From assembly GCF_018863415.1 (NCBI RefSeq), contig NZ_JAHKSN010000002.1:124001-188000 (forward strand): a stretch of 64,000 nucleotides of DNA. The letters run 5' to 3'. This DNA is from Deinococcus aestuarii (lineage in GTDB: Bacteria; Deinococcota; Deinococci; Deinococcales; Deinococcaceae). A program made the translations under genes and the position numbers. This document shows positions 12,055 to 21,404 of the stretch, piece by piece. Under the pieces are notes generated by a model, which had not been told where the DNA came from, ran no database searches, and saw nothing but the letters and a program-made list of their open reading frames with translations. Numbering within the stretch: the first letter of the stretch is position 1; the number at the start of each line of letters is the position of its first letter.

Positions 12055-12996
12055 ATGCCGGTGATCGCCGTGGACAAACCCCTGGGCCTGACCTCGCACG
12101 ACGTGGTGAACCGGGCGCGGCGGGCGCGGGGCACCCGGCGGGTGGGCCACACGGGCACCCTCGATCCCCTCGCGACCGGCGTCCTCGTCCTGTGCGTGGA
12201 CGCCTCCACCAAGCTCGTGCAGTTCATGGAGGCGGACACCAAGGCTTACCTCGCCTGGATCAGCCTGGGGGCCGGAACGCCGACGCTGGACGCGGAGGGG
12301 CCGGTGACGGAGCAACAACACGTCGCCATGCCGACGGACGAAGCCTTGGACGACCTCCGTGAAACGCTCTACACCTTCATTGGCCCTCAGGCGCAGGTGC
12401 CGCCCCAGTACAGCGCCGTGCAGGTCGGAGGCAGGCGGGCCTACGCGGTCGCGCGCTCGGGGGGTGAACTCGATCTTCCGGCCCGCAATGTCGTGATTCA
12501 CTCGCTGGACCTGCTGGGGGTGTACCCCAGCGTGGAAGAGGCGCCCCATGCCTTCTCGCGCGGTGACGGGGGGTGGACGCCGGACTCGGACGGGCGCAGC
12601 TTCACCCTGCCGCCGCCGCTGGGCCGCTTTCCTACCCTGCTCGTGCGGGCGAGCGTCGGCAGCGGGACGTACCTGCGCTCGCTCGCCCGGGACGTGGGGG
12701 CGGCGCTCGGCGTTCCGGCGCACCTCGCCGGGCTGGTCCGCACGCGCGTCGGCCGTTACGACCTCGCGGAGGCGGTGAGCGTCGAGCACCTGGCCGACGC
12801 CGAGGGCCTGCCCGACCTCGCCGCGCTCGACTTCCCCCACATCGAGGCGAACGAACGGCTGGCCCGTGAGCTGCGGCAGGGCAAGCGGCCGAAGAGCGCG
12901 GCGCTGGGGCGCCACGTCGTCACCCTGGACGGCTCGCTCGTCGCGGTCGTGGACGGAGACGGGGGGGCGCTGCGGGTGGTGCGGGCGTGGGCCTAG
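12055..12996 (+). CDS. truB: tRNA pseudouridine55 synthase TruB
   Basis: A 313-residue enzyme. It begins IAVDKPLGLTSHDVV and carries the catalytic motif HTGTLDPLATGVLVL, whose Asp attacks the base, and the segments PQYSAVQVGGRRAY and VRASVGSGTYLRSLARDVG. The C-terminal about 70 residues form a PUA-like domain (RELRQGKRP...LVAVVDGDGGALRVVR). It makes the conserved pseudouridine in the T-loop of tRNAs. No Shine-Dalgarno box: TAGGCT at 12042-12047 ends 7 nt before the ATG, indicating a leaderless mRNA. Confidence 0.96.
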   Translation: MPVIAVDKPLGLTSHDVVNRARRARGTRRVGHTGTLDPLATGVLVLCVDASTKLVQFMEADTKAYLAWISLGAGTPTLDAEGPVTEQQHVAMPTDEALDDLRETLYTFIGPQAQVPPQYSAVQVGGRRAYAVARSGGELDLPARNVVIHSLDLLGVYPSVEEAPHAFSRGDGGWTPDSDGRSFTLPPPLGRFPTLLVRASVGSGTYLRSLARDVGAALGVPAHLAGLVRTRVGRYDLAEAVSVEHLADAEGLPDLAALDFPHIEANERLARELRQGKRPKSAALGRHVVTLDGSLVAVVDGDGGALRVVRAWA

Positions 12997-13015
12997 CTCC
13001 CCTTACACTGGCGGC

Positions 13016-13888
13016 ATGGATGACTTTCGGCAGCTCGATGTGGGCGACACCCGGCTGCACGCCGTCTTGCGGGGACCCGAGACTTTCCCTCCCCTGATCG
13101 TGCTGCACGGCGGGCCGGGGCTGGACCACACCGAATTCGCGGACTACCTCGACCCCCTGACGGACACCGTGCGGCTGGTGCTCCTCGACGAGCGGGCGCA
13201 GGGCCGCAGCGACCGGGAGGCGCCCGCCGAGACCTGGACCCTGGGGCAGATGGCCGCCGACGTGAGCGCCGTCGCCCGCGCGCTGGGTGCGCCGCGTTAC
13301 GCCGTGTTCGGGCACTCGTACGGCGCCTTCGTGGCGCTGCAACACGCGGTGGAGCACCCCGGTGCCGCCGCGGCCACGGTCGTCTGCTGCGGGGTGGGAT
13401 CGAGCCGCTGGCTGGACGACATCCCGGAACGGCTCCAGAGCTTCGAGCCCCCCGAGCTGCGGGAGCAGGTGCAGACCTCGTGGGCGAACGAGGCGGACGT
13501 GCGGACGGAGGCCGACCTCGCCCGCCTGATGCACGAACAGATGCCCTGGCATTTCGCCGACCCGCGCGACCCCCGCATCGCGGACTACGAGGTGCGGGTA
13601 GAGGCCGCCGGGCCCCGCTACGCCCCGGACGTCCTGCGCCAGTTCAGCGTGGCCGGGTACGGCGGGATCGAGGTGGAGGACCGCCTGGAGCGGGTGACCG
13701 GGCCGCTGCTCGTCCTCGCCGGGCGGCATGACCGCACCTGCCCGCCGGGGGCGAGCGAGCTGATCGCCACCCGCGTCCCCGGGGCGGGACTCCACATCTT
13801 CGAGGGAAGCGGCCACATGCCCTTCGTGGAAGAACCGGAGGCGTTCCTGGGTGTGGTGCGGGGCTTCTTGCGGGGCAGCCTGGCCTGA
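13016..13888 (+). CDS. Alpha/beta hydrolase, proline iminopeptidase-like
   Basis: A 290-residue alpha/beta-hydrolase. It shows the oxyanion loop HGGPGLDH, the nucleophile elbow GHSYG (Ser), the acid strand LLVLAGRHDRTCPP and the catalytic His in GSGHMPFVEEPEAF. HGGPG is typical of the prolyl iminopeptidase branch (peptidase S33), but the cap region is too variable to assign a substrate. It is cytosolic, with no signal peptide. TACACT at 13004-13009 ends 6 nt before the ATG, so a separate leaderless transcript is likely even though truB ends only 19 bp upstream. Confidence 0.87.
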   Translation: MDDFRQLDVGDTRLHAVLRGPETFPPLIVLHGGPGLDHTEFADYLDPLTDTVRLVLLDERAQGRSDREAPAETWTLGQMAADVSAVARALGAPRYAVFGHSYGAFVALQHAVEHPGAAAATVVCCGVGSSRWLDDIPERLQSFEPPELREQVQTSWANEADVRTEADLARLMHEQMPWHFADPRDPRIADYEVRVEAAGPRYAPDVLRQFSVAGYGGIEVEDRLERVTGPLLVLAGRHDRTCPPGASELIATRVPGAGLHIFEGSGHMPFVEEPEAFLGVVRGFLRGSLA

Positions 13889-13910
13889 GCGCCCGGCTCC
13901 CGACCCGGCC

Positions 13911-15371
13911 TCAGCCCCCGTACCCCGGCGCCACCTCCGCCCGTACCGCCCCCACGCCCTCCAGCCCGCCCGCCAGCGTGATGAGCCGTTCGTCCCTGAG
14001 CGCGGGCGCGATGAACTGGATGCCGACCGGCAGCCGCACCCCGTCCACCGTCTCGAACCCGGCGGGCACGCTCAGGGCCGGGAGTCCCGCGAGGTTGACC
14101 GCCACCGTGTCCACGTCGGCGGCGTACATGGCAAGGGGGTCGCTCGTCCTCGCGCCGCGGCGGAAGGCGGGGAAGGGGCTGGTCGGGGTCACGAGCACGT
14201 CCACGTCCGCCAGCGCCTGGGCGAAGTCCTGCGCGATCAGGCGCCGGACCTTCATCGCCTTGGAGTAGTAGGCGTCGTAGTACCCGCTGGAAAGCGCGTA
14301 GGTGCCCAGCAGGATGCGGCGTTTGACCTCGCGCCCGAAGCCCTGCTCGCGCGCCCGGGTCATGCTGGTCACCACGTCGGGAGCCGGGACGCGCTCGCCG
14401 TACACCATGCCGTCGTAGCGGGCGAGGTTGGAGCTGGCCTCGGGGGTGGCGATCAGGTAGTAGGCGGCGATGGCGTGCCGGACGGAGGGGACGCTCACCT
14501 CGGTGACGGTCGCGCCTGCATCCCGCAGGGCGGCCAGCGTCTCCGCCAGCACCGCCTCCACCCCCGGCGTGTTGCCGTTCAGGCTCTCGCGGACGACGCC
14601 GACCCGCAGCCCCCGCAACTCGTCCGGGGTGCCCGCGCGGAAGGCGGGGGGCGCGTCGAGGCTCGTCGCGTCGCGCGGGTCGTGCCCGGCGATGACGTTC
14701 ATGATCAGGGCAAGGTCCTGGGCCGTGCGCGCGAAGGGGCCGATCTGGTCGAGGCTGCTGGCGAAGGCGACGAGGCCGTAGCGGCTCACCCGCCCGTAGG
14801 TGGGCTTGAGGCCGTACACCCCCGTGAAGGCGGCGGGCTGGCGCACGCTGCCCCCGGTATCGCTGCCGAGGCTGACGGGCGTAACGTTCGCGGCGACGGC
14901 CACCGCGCTCCCCCCGCTGCTGCCGCCGGGCACCCGCGCCGGGTCCCAGGGGTTGAGGACGGGTCCCCACGCGCTGCTCTCGTTGCTCGACCCCATCGCG
15001 AACTCGTCCATGTTCGCCTTGCCGACGATCACGGCCCCAGCATTGCTCAGGCGCTCCACGGCGGTCGCGTCGTAGGGCGAGACGTAGGTCGCCAGGATGC
15101 GGCTGCCGCAGGTCGTGCGGGTGCCCGTCACGTTGAGGTTGTCCTTCACGACGACCGGGACGCCCGCCAGGGGCAGGGTCTCCCCCGCCTCCAGCCGGGC
15201 CTGGACCCGCCCGGCCTGCTCATCCGCCCGGTCGTTCAGGCTGATCAGGGCGTTGAGATCGCGGGCCGCCTCGGCGCGGGCGCGGGCGGCCTCGAGGAGG
15301 GCCTGCGGGGTGGTTTCGCGCGCCTGCACGGCGCGGGCGAGGTCGGCGGCGGTGGGGGGGGCGTCGGGCAT
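13911..15371 (-). CDS. gatA: Asp/Glu-tRNA amidotransferase subunit A
   Basis: A 486-residue amidase-signature protein. The Ser-cisSer-Lys triad is visible: Lys in [11 protein letters not shown] (about 77), the cis-Ser in [12 protein letters not shown] (about 152) and the nucleophile Ser in [14 protein letters not shown] (about 176). GatA releases ammonia from glutamine for GatB, which amidates Asp-tRNA(Asn) and Glu-tRNA(Gln). Deinococcus species use this route for Asn. gatB and gatC are not in the window, so the subunits are encoded apart. The start at 15371 follows a TAGACT box (15379-15384, minus strand) by 7 nt. Confidence 0.93.
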   Translation of the reverse strand: MPDAPPTAADLARAVQARETTPQALLEAARARAEAARDLNALISLNDRADEQAGRVQARLEAGETLPLAGVPVVVKDNLNVTGTRTTCGSRILATYVSPYDATAVERLSNAGAVIVGKANMDEFAMGSSNESSAWGPVLNPWDPARVPGGSSGGSAVAVAANVTPVSLGSDTGGSVRQPAAFTGVYGLKPTYGRVSRYGLVAFASSLDQIGPFARTAQDLALIMNVIAGHDPRDATSLDAPPAFRAGTPDELRGLRVGVVRESLNGNTPGVEAVLAETLAALRDAGATVTEVSVPSVRHAIAAYYLIATPEASSNLARYDGMVYGERVPAPDVVTSMTRAREQGFGREVKRRILLGTYALSSGYYDAYYSKAMKVRRLIAQDFAQALADVDVLVTPTSPFPAFRRGARTSDPLAMYAADVDTVAVNLAGLPALSVPAGFETVDGVRLPVGIQFIAPALRDERLITLAGGLEGVGAVRAEVAPGYGG

Positions 15372-15443
15372 GGGGCCTAGTCTAGCCGCGAGGCCGGAGG
15401 ACGCAGGCGGGCGCACGTCAGATGACCGGGGGCCTCACCGCCC

Positions 15444-16205
15444 TTACACGGGCCGCACGAGCACGCTCTCCCCCGCCCGCCACCCGGCTCGCAGGAGCAG
15501 TTCGGGCGGCACGAGCAGTTGGGCGCCGAGACTCACCCCCCCGCGCACGGGCAGGGTGGCGACCGCGCCCCCGGGCCCCCGCACCGCCACCTGGGCGAAG
15601 TGGCGCCCCAGATCGTCGCGCCAGCGCTCCCAGATCACGCCGTCGAGCACGGCCACACCCGTCACCTCCCGCGTCACGGTGACGGTCAGCCGCGCGACCC
15701 GCACCTCCCGGCGGGCGAGCAGCCCCAGCCGCACGAGAGAGGCGACCAGGCCCCGGGCGGCCGGGTCCACCGCGACCTCCGACAGGGGACGGCCCTGCTC
15801 GATCTGTCCCAACAGCCGCTGCTCCTGAAGCGTCCAGCGCAGGCCCGCCAGGCGCCCGGGCGAGGTCACGCGGGCGGGGCCGCCGAAGGGCAGCTCGGGG
15901 GGGGGCAGCTCGCGCAGGGCCTCCAGCGCGACCTCATCCACGCTCAGGCCGGGGCCGGGGGCGGGGTGGCGCAATCCCTCGTCGAACCCGAAGCGGCCCC
16001 GAGGATCGCGCAGCAGCCGCACGAGCGCGGCGGCGCCCTGCTGCCCCCCGAAACTCAGGTGGCGCAACCTCCCCTCCTCCAGCCACGCCTGGAAGGTCCC
16101 GTCGGGGCGCTCCACCCGCAGCGCGCCCGTGCGCCCCTGCCCGGCGAGGAGCGCGAGCAGTCCCAGAAAGTCGAAGGTTTCGAGGTTGGCCGAGGGCTGG
16201 GTCAT
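15444..16205 (-). CDS. DUF4388 (PatA-type) domain protein
   Basis: A 253-residue cytosolic protein. The N-terminal about 90 residues (ETFDFLGLLALLAGQGRTGALRVERPDG...AWLEEGRLRHLSFGGQQGAAAL) match DUF4388, the N-terminal domain of PatA-like response regulators: a short helix, then strands with a Gly-rich turn. The rest is helical, then beta-rich, with no motif I recognise. Such proteins are common in Deinococcus and Thermus and are tied to gliding, pili or signalling. It lies between gatA and scpB on the same strand but with gaps of 70-100 bp, so operon membership is doubtful. Confidence 0.7.
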   Translation of the reverse strand: MTQPSANLETFDFLGLLALLAGQGRTGALRVERPDGTFQAWLEEGRLRHLSFGGQQGAAALVRLLRDPRGRFGFDEGLRHPAPGPGLSVDEVALEALRELPPPELPFGGPARVTSPGRLAGLRWTLQEQRLLGQIEQGRPLSEVAVDPAARGLVASLVRLGLLARREVRVARLTVTVTREVTGVAVLDGVIWERWRDDLGRHFAQVAVRGPGGAVATLPVRGGVSLGAQLLVPPELLLRAGWRAGESVLVRPV

Positions 16206-16305
16206 GGGCGGGTGGAAGGGCCCGTGCCCCTTCCAGAATCGCCCTGTTCTCTCACGGTAGCCGGGAACACACAATCGGCCTGATGGGGGGGGGGTCGCCG
16301 GGCCC

Positions 16306-16848
16306 TCACCCGCGCAGGAGGTGGGAGAAGTCGGCCCCGTCGAGCGGCGGGAGGTCGTGCAGGCTGCCGAGGCCGAACTCCAGCAGGAACTTCTCGGTCG
16401 TGCCGTACAGCAGCGGCTGGCCCACGGCGGGGCTGCGGCCCACGACCTTCACGAGTTCGCGCTCCTGGAGGGTGAGGACCGTGCCCGCGCTGCCGCCGCG
16501 CATCGCCTCGATCTCAGCCCGCGTGATGGGCTGGCGGTAGGCGATCACCGCGAGCACCTCCAGCGCGGCGGGGCTGAGAGGGGGCAGCGGCGGCGGCGCG
16601 AGGATGGGCGCGAGCCTTCCCGCCAGCCCCGGCGGCACAACCAGCCGGTAACCCCCCGCGACCGCCTCCACCAGGAAGCCCAGGCCCGCCCGCTCCACCG
16701 CCTCCCCGAAGGCCCGCACCGCCCGCTCGGCGGCCTCCTCGGGCAGGCCGAGCAGCTCGGCGACCTCGCGGCGGGTGACGGGCCGCCCGGCGGCGAGCAG
16801 CGCGGCGCCGATCAGGGCGTGGGCGGCGGGGGGCTCGGCAGACGTCAA
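16306..16848 (-). CDS. scpB: Segregation and condensation protein B
   Basis: A 180-residue protein of two winged-helix domains. Typical ScpB text is present: PVTRREVAELLGLP, SPAALEVLAVIAYRQPITRAEIEAMRGG, and the second-wing segment GRSPAVGQPLLYGTTEKFLLEFGL. ScpB dimers bind the kleisin ScpA and the SMC ATPase in the bacterial condensin. The start is a TTG at 16848 whose bases overlap the stop of the preceding gene (TTGA), so translation is coupled to the Sua5-like gene. No scpA is visible here, unlike many genomes where scpA and scpB are adjacent. Confidence 0.92.
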   Translation of the reverse strand: MTSAEPPAAHALIGAALLAAGRPVTRREVAELLGLPEEAAERAVRAFGEAVERAGLGFLVEAVAGGYRLVVPPGLAGRLAPILAPPPLPPLSPAALEVLAVIAYRQPITRAEIEAMRGGSAGTVLTLQERELVKVVGRSPAVGQPLLYGTTEKFLLEFGLGSLHDLPPLDGADFSHLLRG

Positions 16849-17468
16849 GCGCCCACCCCGCAGGCCCTGAGCCGCTCCCGGATCAGGGAGGCGGGCACGG
16901 CCCCCTCGCGCAGCACCTCGACCTCCCCGCCCCCCGGCCACACCCGGACGACGCTGCTCGCCCGGCCCGAGGCGGGGACACCCCCCTCCGGCAACAAGAG
17001 GTCCGCCAGCCCATACTCCTGGGCCTGCCCGAAAGTCCGCGCGGCCTCCCCTCCGCTGGGGTTGAGGCTGGTCGTGGCGAGGGTGCCCCCGCACGCCCGC
17101 AGCAGGGCGAGGGCCACCGGGTGGTCGGGCACCCGCACCCCCACCCAGCCCCCCGGCGCGAGGTCAGGCGGGCAGGCAGGACTCGCGGGAAGCACCAGCG
17201 TGAGGGGGCCGGGCCAGAGGGCCGCCAGGGCACCGAAGGCCGCGCCGCCGAGGGTCAGGGGACGCGCCGTCCGGGCATCCACACATGAGACCTGCACGGG
17301 TTTGGCGGCGTCTCGATCCTTGAGGGCATACAGGCGCTCCACCTGGCCGGGATGCACGGCCAGCCCCCAGACGGTCTCGGTGGGGTAGCCCACCACCCCG
17401 CCCGCCAGGATGACCCGCGCGGCCCGTTCGACCTCGGGGGTCCAGTCCGCCGTCACCGAGCCGCCCAT
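16845..17468 (-). CDS. Sua5/YrdC/TsaC-type threonylcarbamoyl-AMP synthase
   Basis: A 207-residue single-domain YrdC protein. It shows GGVVGYPTETVWGLAVHP, the KDRD(AA)KP motif that binds ATP and threonine, LWPGPLTLVLP, GVRVPDHPVALALL and TSLNPSGG. It makes threonylcarbamoyl-AMP, the donor for t6A37 in ANN-reading tRNAs. It lacks the extra C-terminal Sua5 domain, so it is TsaC-like. I choose the ATG at 17468 because GGAGG lies 8 nt upstream; a GTG at 17486 is the alternative. It overlaps scpB by 4 bp. Confidence 0.9.
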   Translation of the reverse strand: MGGSVTADWTPEVERAARVILAGGVVGYPTETVWGLAVHPGQVERLYALKDRDAAKPVQVSCVDARTARPLTLGGAAFGALAALWPGPLTLVLPASPACPPDLAPGGWVGVRVPDHPVALALLRACGGTLATTSLNPSGGEAARTFGQAQEYGLADLLLPEGGVPASGRASSVVRVWPGGGEVEVLREGAVPASLIRERLRACGVGA

Positions 17469-17556
17469 CACCGAGTCCTCCGTCACGCTGCCTCAACCTT
17501 TCCCGGCCCGCCCGTGCTGTAAGGCGGGCGCAAGACGGCCCTGACTATACTCGCGC

Positions 17557-18776
<1,220 letters not shown>

Positions 18777-18779
<3 letters not shown>

Positions 18780-19002
18780 CATTAGGAATACGAGATAGAT
18801 TGCCAAAAATCAGCATTCATTGCCAGCAGGAAAAGGAGCGCCAAATGGCGCTCCTTTTCCTTTTTGCGTGTCAGCCGCCAGAAAGCACCGACCCTCAAGA
18901 AAAGGTTTCAAAAACTGGCAAACTATCTTGATTCGTCTTCTCTTGAAACTAGCGTTTCAGCGCGGTTCCAGCAAGTTTGCCAATGTGCACTGCATATTGC
19001 CA
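18777..19002 (+). repeat. Left transposon end with five TTGCCA (putative TnsB) sites
   Basis: TTGCCA occurs at 18800-18805, 18820-18825, 18977-18982 and 18997-19002, and in reverse (TGGCAA) at 18916-18921. The two direct pairs are each spaced exactly 20 bp. The reverse site shares TGGCAAACTA with the right-end site at 43595. TnsB binds such repeated sites in Tn7. The region is AT-richer than its surroundings. Confidence 0.72.
18831..18858 (+). terminator. Rho-independent terminator after pilC
   Basis: AAAAGGAGCGCCA (18831-18843) and TGGCGCTCCTTTT (18846-18858) form a perfect stem followed by CCTTTTT. It can act on both strands. It lies just inside the transposon end, so pilC transcription is stopped by the element. 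Confidence 0.85.
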
Positions 19003-19059
19003 GTCTTCTTCTCGAACCTGACCTTTTCGCGCGCCGCTGTATATCCACCTCGAGAACGA

Positions 19060-19088
19060 GAAAGGCTCGCCCAGGAGGCGAGCCTTTC
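19060..19088. terminator. Bidirectional hairpin terminator
   Basis: GAAAGGCTCGCC (19060-19071) pairs with GGCGAGCCTTTC (19077-19088), loop of 5 nt, with A-rich and T-rich flanks inside the arms. It separates the left transposon end from the mazEF operon. Confidence 0.75.
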
Positions 19089-19145
19089 CGCATTCAGCAC
19101 CACCGCCTTGCCTCCCAGCCGCTGCCTGAGCCTCAGGAACATGCA

Positions 19146-19172
19146 GGGGCGCGGCTGATCCGGCCGCGCCCC
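19146..19172 (-). terminator. GC-rich hairpin downstream of the mazF-like gene
   Basis: GGGGCGCGGC (19146-19155) pairs with GCCGCGCCCC (19163-19172). It follows the stop of the toxin gene by 11 bp on the minus strand. There is no U-tract, so it may rather stabilise the mRNA end. Confidence 0.5.
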
Positions 19173-19183
19173 TTCCCCAGCCC

Positions 19184-19492
19184 CTAACGATGCAGCAGCA
19201 GCGCTTCCAGCTTCGCGAGCACCTCCTGCAACGCCATCGCTGGCACGCGGCCCACCCCACGCAGCCGGTCCACCCTCACGGGGTACACGCAGTCGGCCAG
19301 CGCCACCTCCTGGGCCCCCAGGGCCACCTCAAAGTGGTTCCCACGGGGCTCGCCGCTGACAGGAGCCACCAGCACATGACCGCTGCGGGCGTTGTAGGGC
19401 TCCGGCGTGAGCACCAGCGCCCGAGCGCCCGGCCCCCCAGCCGCGCCCCCGACTTCCACCAGGTCCCCCCGGGCGAGCGCCGCGCGCTTCAT
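19184..19492 (-). CDS. MazF/PemK-family toxin (mRNA interferase)
   Basis: A 102-residue protein of the CcdB/PemK fold: RGDLVEV near the start, ARALVLTPEPYNARSGHVLVAPVSGE in the first half and a GNHFEVAL strand, then the C-terminal helix. These match the MazF pattern (R-G-D-L-V, central strand, P-V-S). MazF cleaves mRNA at short motifs and arrests growth. Its start overlaps the antitoxin stop by 4 bp (ATGA). As cargo it probably stabilises the transposon or acts in abortive defence. Confidence 0.85.
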   Translation of the reverse strand: MKRAALARGDLVEVGGAAGGPGARALVLTPEPYNARSGHVLVAPVSGEPRGNHFEVALGAQEVALADCVYPVRVDRLRGVGRVPAMALQEVLAKLEALLLHR

Positions 19493-19734
19493 TCCTCCTC
19501 CCCGTCTTCGGGTTCAGGTACCACTGCCGCCACGTCGTGCTGCTTTTCCGGCTCCAGCCCCTTCACCAGGTCCTTCAGCTGGTAGCGGGGAATTCGCCGG
19601 AGCACCACCTGCCCTTCCTGCAGCTCACCCCCCAGCGCGTCGCCGGGCTGCATCCCCAGTTGATCCAGCACCGCCTTGGGCCACAGGGTGCCGCGCCCGC
19701 CGCCCCACTTCCTCAGCCTCAGGTGGACGTCCAT
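19489..19734 (-). CDS. MazE-like antitoxin
   Basis: An 81-residue protein with an N-terminal SpoVT/AbrB swapped-hairpin domain (LRKWGGGRGTLWPKAVLDQLGMQPGD), closely following the MazE pattern KRWGNS...IPxxLMxALxLxxxD, and an acidic C-terminal tail (PEKQHDVAAVVPEPEDGEEE) that would neutralise the toxin. Such antitoxins bind their own promoter. It overlaps the upstream 410-residue ORF by 16 bp and the toxin by 4 bp, making a three-gene operon. Confidence 0.82.
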   Translation of the reverse strand: MDVHLRLRKWGGGRGTLWPKAVLDQLGMQPGDALGGELQEGQVVLRRIPRYQLKDLVKGLEPEKQHDVAAVVPEPEDGEEE

Positions 19735-20951
19735 GTGCCTGCCCTCCTTGCCAGCACTTCATCAGGGTCGCGCTGCCACGCTTCCGGGCAGCGGAGGGGC
19801 AGCGGGGCGGCCCGCAGCGTGTCGCTCATGCGCTGCAGCGCCCGCTCCTGAAGGCCGACTTGCTGCAACTCGCGCCGCGCGGCCTCGTAACCGCCCCGCG
19901 TCAGCCCGAACGCACCGATCTCGCCCGGAACGGTCACCCCGGGAACCTCGATCTTCACCACCCTGTCGGGGTGACGGTCGACCAGGTTCTTGAACGGCTT
20001 GTTCACCGACCCTCGTGCTTTTAGCCAGCGCGCCTCGGACATCAGCCCCTCCGCGCACGCCGGCCCGAAGTATGTCTCCCGCAGCCGCAGGTCCCGCGTC
20101 CCCACGAACTGCAGGCCCAGATCGCGGCATCCCACCAGCCAGAGGTACGCCAGCGTCTCGTGCGTGTGAGGCCTGGGCTCGCCCTGCTCCCGGGCGCTGT
20201 ACCGAACCGCGTCCAGCGTCGCGGCCGCCACCACCTCAGCCCACCCGAAGTCCAGGCGCTGTGGCTTATCCGCCAGCCCGCTGCCCTGCTCCGGCGGCGC
20301 CGCCCGCGGCCACTCCTCTTCGGCGCGCGCGGCACCCTGCAGCCCAGCCAGCAGCTGCCGCGCCGCTTCCGGGCTCAGCCCGAAGTCGCGCCGCCACTTC
20401 GCCAGCATCCCCTCCCAGACCTCGACCATCAGCCGCGCGGTGTCCTGCGCGCCGACGCCCGGCGCGCCCGTCGTGACCCGGCCCTCGCCCAGCCACCGCC
20501 ACAGCTCGGCCAGTTCCACCAGGAACTGCGCCGGGTCCCCCTGCCCCGACCCCAGGCTCATCCCGAAGTTCAGGGGCACCTGCCCAATCTCCAACCGGCT
20601 CTTCACCCGGGTGCTCCTCTCCCGGTCCTGCCGCAGCAGGACGCGAAACGAGAGCTCTCCGCCCCGCCAGAGCGGGGCGGCCTGAGTGAGAGCGCCCTTT
20701 ACCCGGTATCCGGCAGCGCCATGGCCCACCTCCCGGCCAGGGCACCGGACCCGGGAAGCGGGGCCGCGGGAACTGCGGAGGCGCTGCCACACCTGCTGCC
20801 TTGCCTCCCAGCCCCAGGGCCGTGTACCGTCCACCTGTCGGAGTGGTGGGGTCCCGTCCTGGCTTGTGGTGAGCGTACGCCCCAGGCCAAAGGCGGGAAC
20901 CCGCCGGTCTTCATGTTTTCTTAGGACATCCGGAACAACCCGCTGGGCCAC
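19719..20951 (-). CDS. Uncharacterised 410-residue protein upstream of mazEF
   Basis: I do not recognise a family. Residues about 85-155 look beta-rich (LWRGGELSFRVLLRQDRE, SRLEIGQVPLNFGMSLGSG), and the rest is mostly helical with several Trp/Leu-rich helices. There is no signal peptide or membrane segment. The GTG start at 20951 lies inside a 34-bp palindrome; the first about 70 codons have weaker codon bias (CTA AGA AAA CAT GAA), so the true start may be nearer 20730. It overlaps the antitoxin gene, so it may regulate or extend the toxin-antitoxin pair. It could also be a transposon accessory protein. Coding is likely, function unknown. Confidence 0.6.
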   Translation of the reverse strand: MAQRVVPDVLRKHEDRRVPAFGLGRTLTTSQDGTPPLRQVDGTRPWGWEARQQVWQRLRSSRGPASRVRCPGREVGHGAAGYRVKGALTQAAPLWRGGELSFRVLLRQDRERSTRVKSRLEIGQVPLNFGMSLGSGQGDPAQFLVELAELWRWLGEGRVTTGAPGVGAQDTARLMVEVWEGMLAKWRRDFGLSPEAARQLLAGLQGAARAEEEWPRAAPPEQGSGLADKPQRLDFGWAEVVAAATLDAVRYSAREQGEPRPHTHETLAYLWLVGCRDLGLQFVGTRDLRLRETYFGPACAEGLMSEARWLKARGSVNKPFKNLVDRHPDRVVKIEVPGVTVPGEIGAFGLTRGGYEAARRELQQVGLQERALQRMSDTLRAAPLPLRCPEAWQRDPDEVLARRAGTWTST

Positions 20952-20975
20952 GATGTTTAAACATCGCGGCCCAGC
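20942..20975. repeat. 34-bp near-perfect palindrome
   Basis: The arms GCTGGGCCACGATGTTT and AAACATCGCGGCCCAGC are complementary except for one A/C pair, centred on GTTTAAAC. It has no loop, so it is more likely a dimeric protein-binding site than an RNA hairpin. It overlaps the proposed start of the 410-residue ORF, a sensible place for an autoregulatory operator of the toxin-antitoxin operon. Confidence 0.7.
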
Positions 20976-21136
20976 TGAGGGCAGGTTGGGCGGCGTTTGC
21001 CAGGCTGCGGCCCAGCAACGCCCTGAGGCGACCGGGCCAGGTGCCTCTCACCCTTTCAATGTTTGAGGTAATCCCGCCCTCCCGCGGGGGCTCTCCTTTC
21101 CCCTCTTGTGCCCGGAGCGGCGCGGACGTACTCTCG

Positions 21137-21340
21137 TTTCGGAGGCTGCCACTTGTCAGGTGGCAATACAGAGTGCCGAGGCTCGTTTGCGGCGCAGACT
21201 CGGCACTCCCTCGGCCTCCGAAAGGGGAAACCGAATGCCAATCTACCGCGTTGCACCCCGGTGCAGCGACGGGCCGGTGTTGCCGGAAGCGCCCCCCGCG
21301 GCGCGCCGGCACCGGCCCGTCGCCCTTCCTGCTGAGGGCG
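21137..21340. other. Dense inverted-repeat region before tnsA, candidate structured RNA
   Basis: TTTCGGAGGC (21137-21146) pairs perfectly with GCCTCCGAAA (21214-21223) and encloses two hairpins: TGCCAC/GTGGCA (21147-21152, 21160-21165) and GAGTGCCGAG/CTCGGCACTC (21171-21180, 21199-21208). This is a three-way-junction plan. Downstream come GCACC/GGTGC (21253-21264), a perfect 14-bp stem 21266-21279 with 21310-21323 whose loop holds a further GCGCC/GGCGC stem, and CGCCCT/AGGGCG (21321-21340). No ORF of good codon use covers it. It could be a separate RNA gene, a tnsA leader, or a recombination site. Confidence 0.55.
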
Positions 21341-21404
21341 GGTGGCCCGGAGCGCTCCCGCGTCACCCCCGACTCGCCCCGCGCGGCGCCCAGGAGGGGT
21401 GAAC

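Noticed and set aside
11971..12915. Long upstream extension of the MFS transporter frame
   Set aside because: It is antisense to truB and Arg/Gly/His-rich; the transporter clearly begins at 11970.
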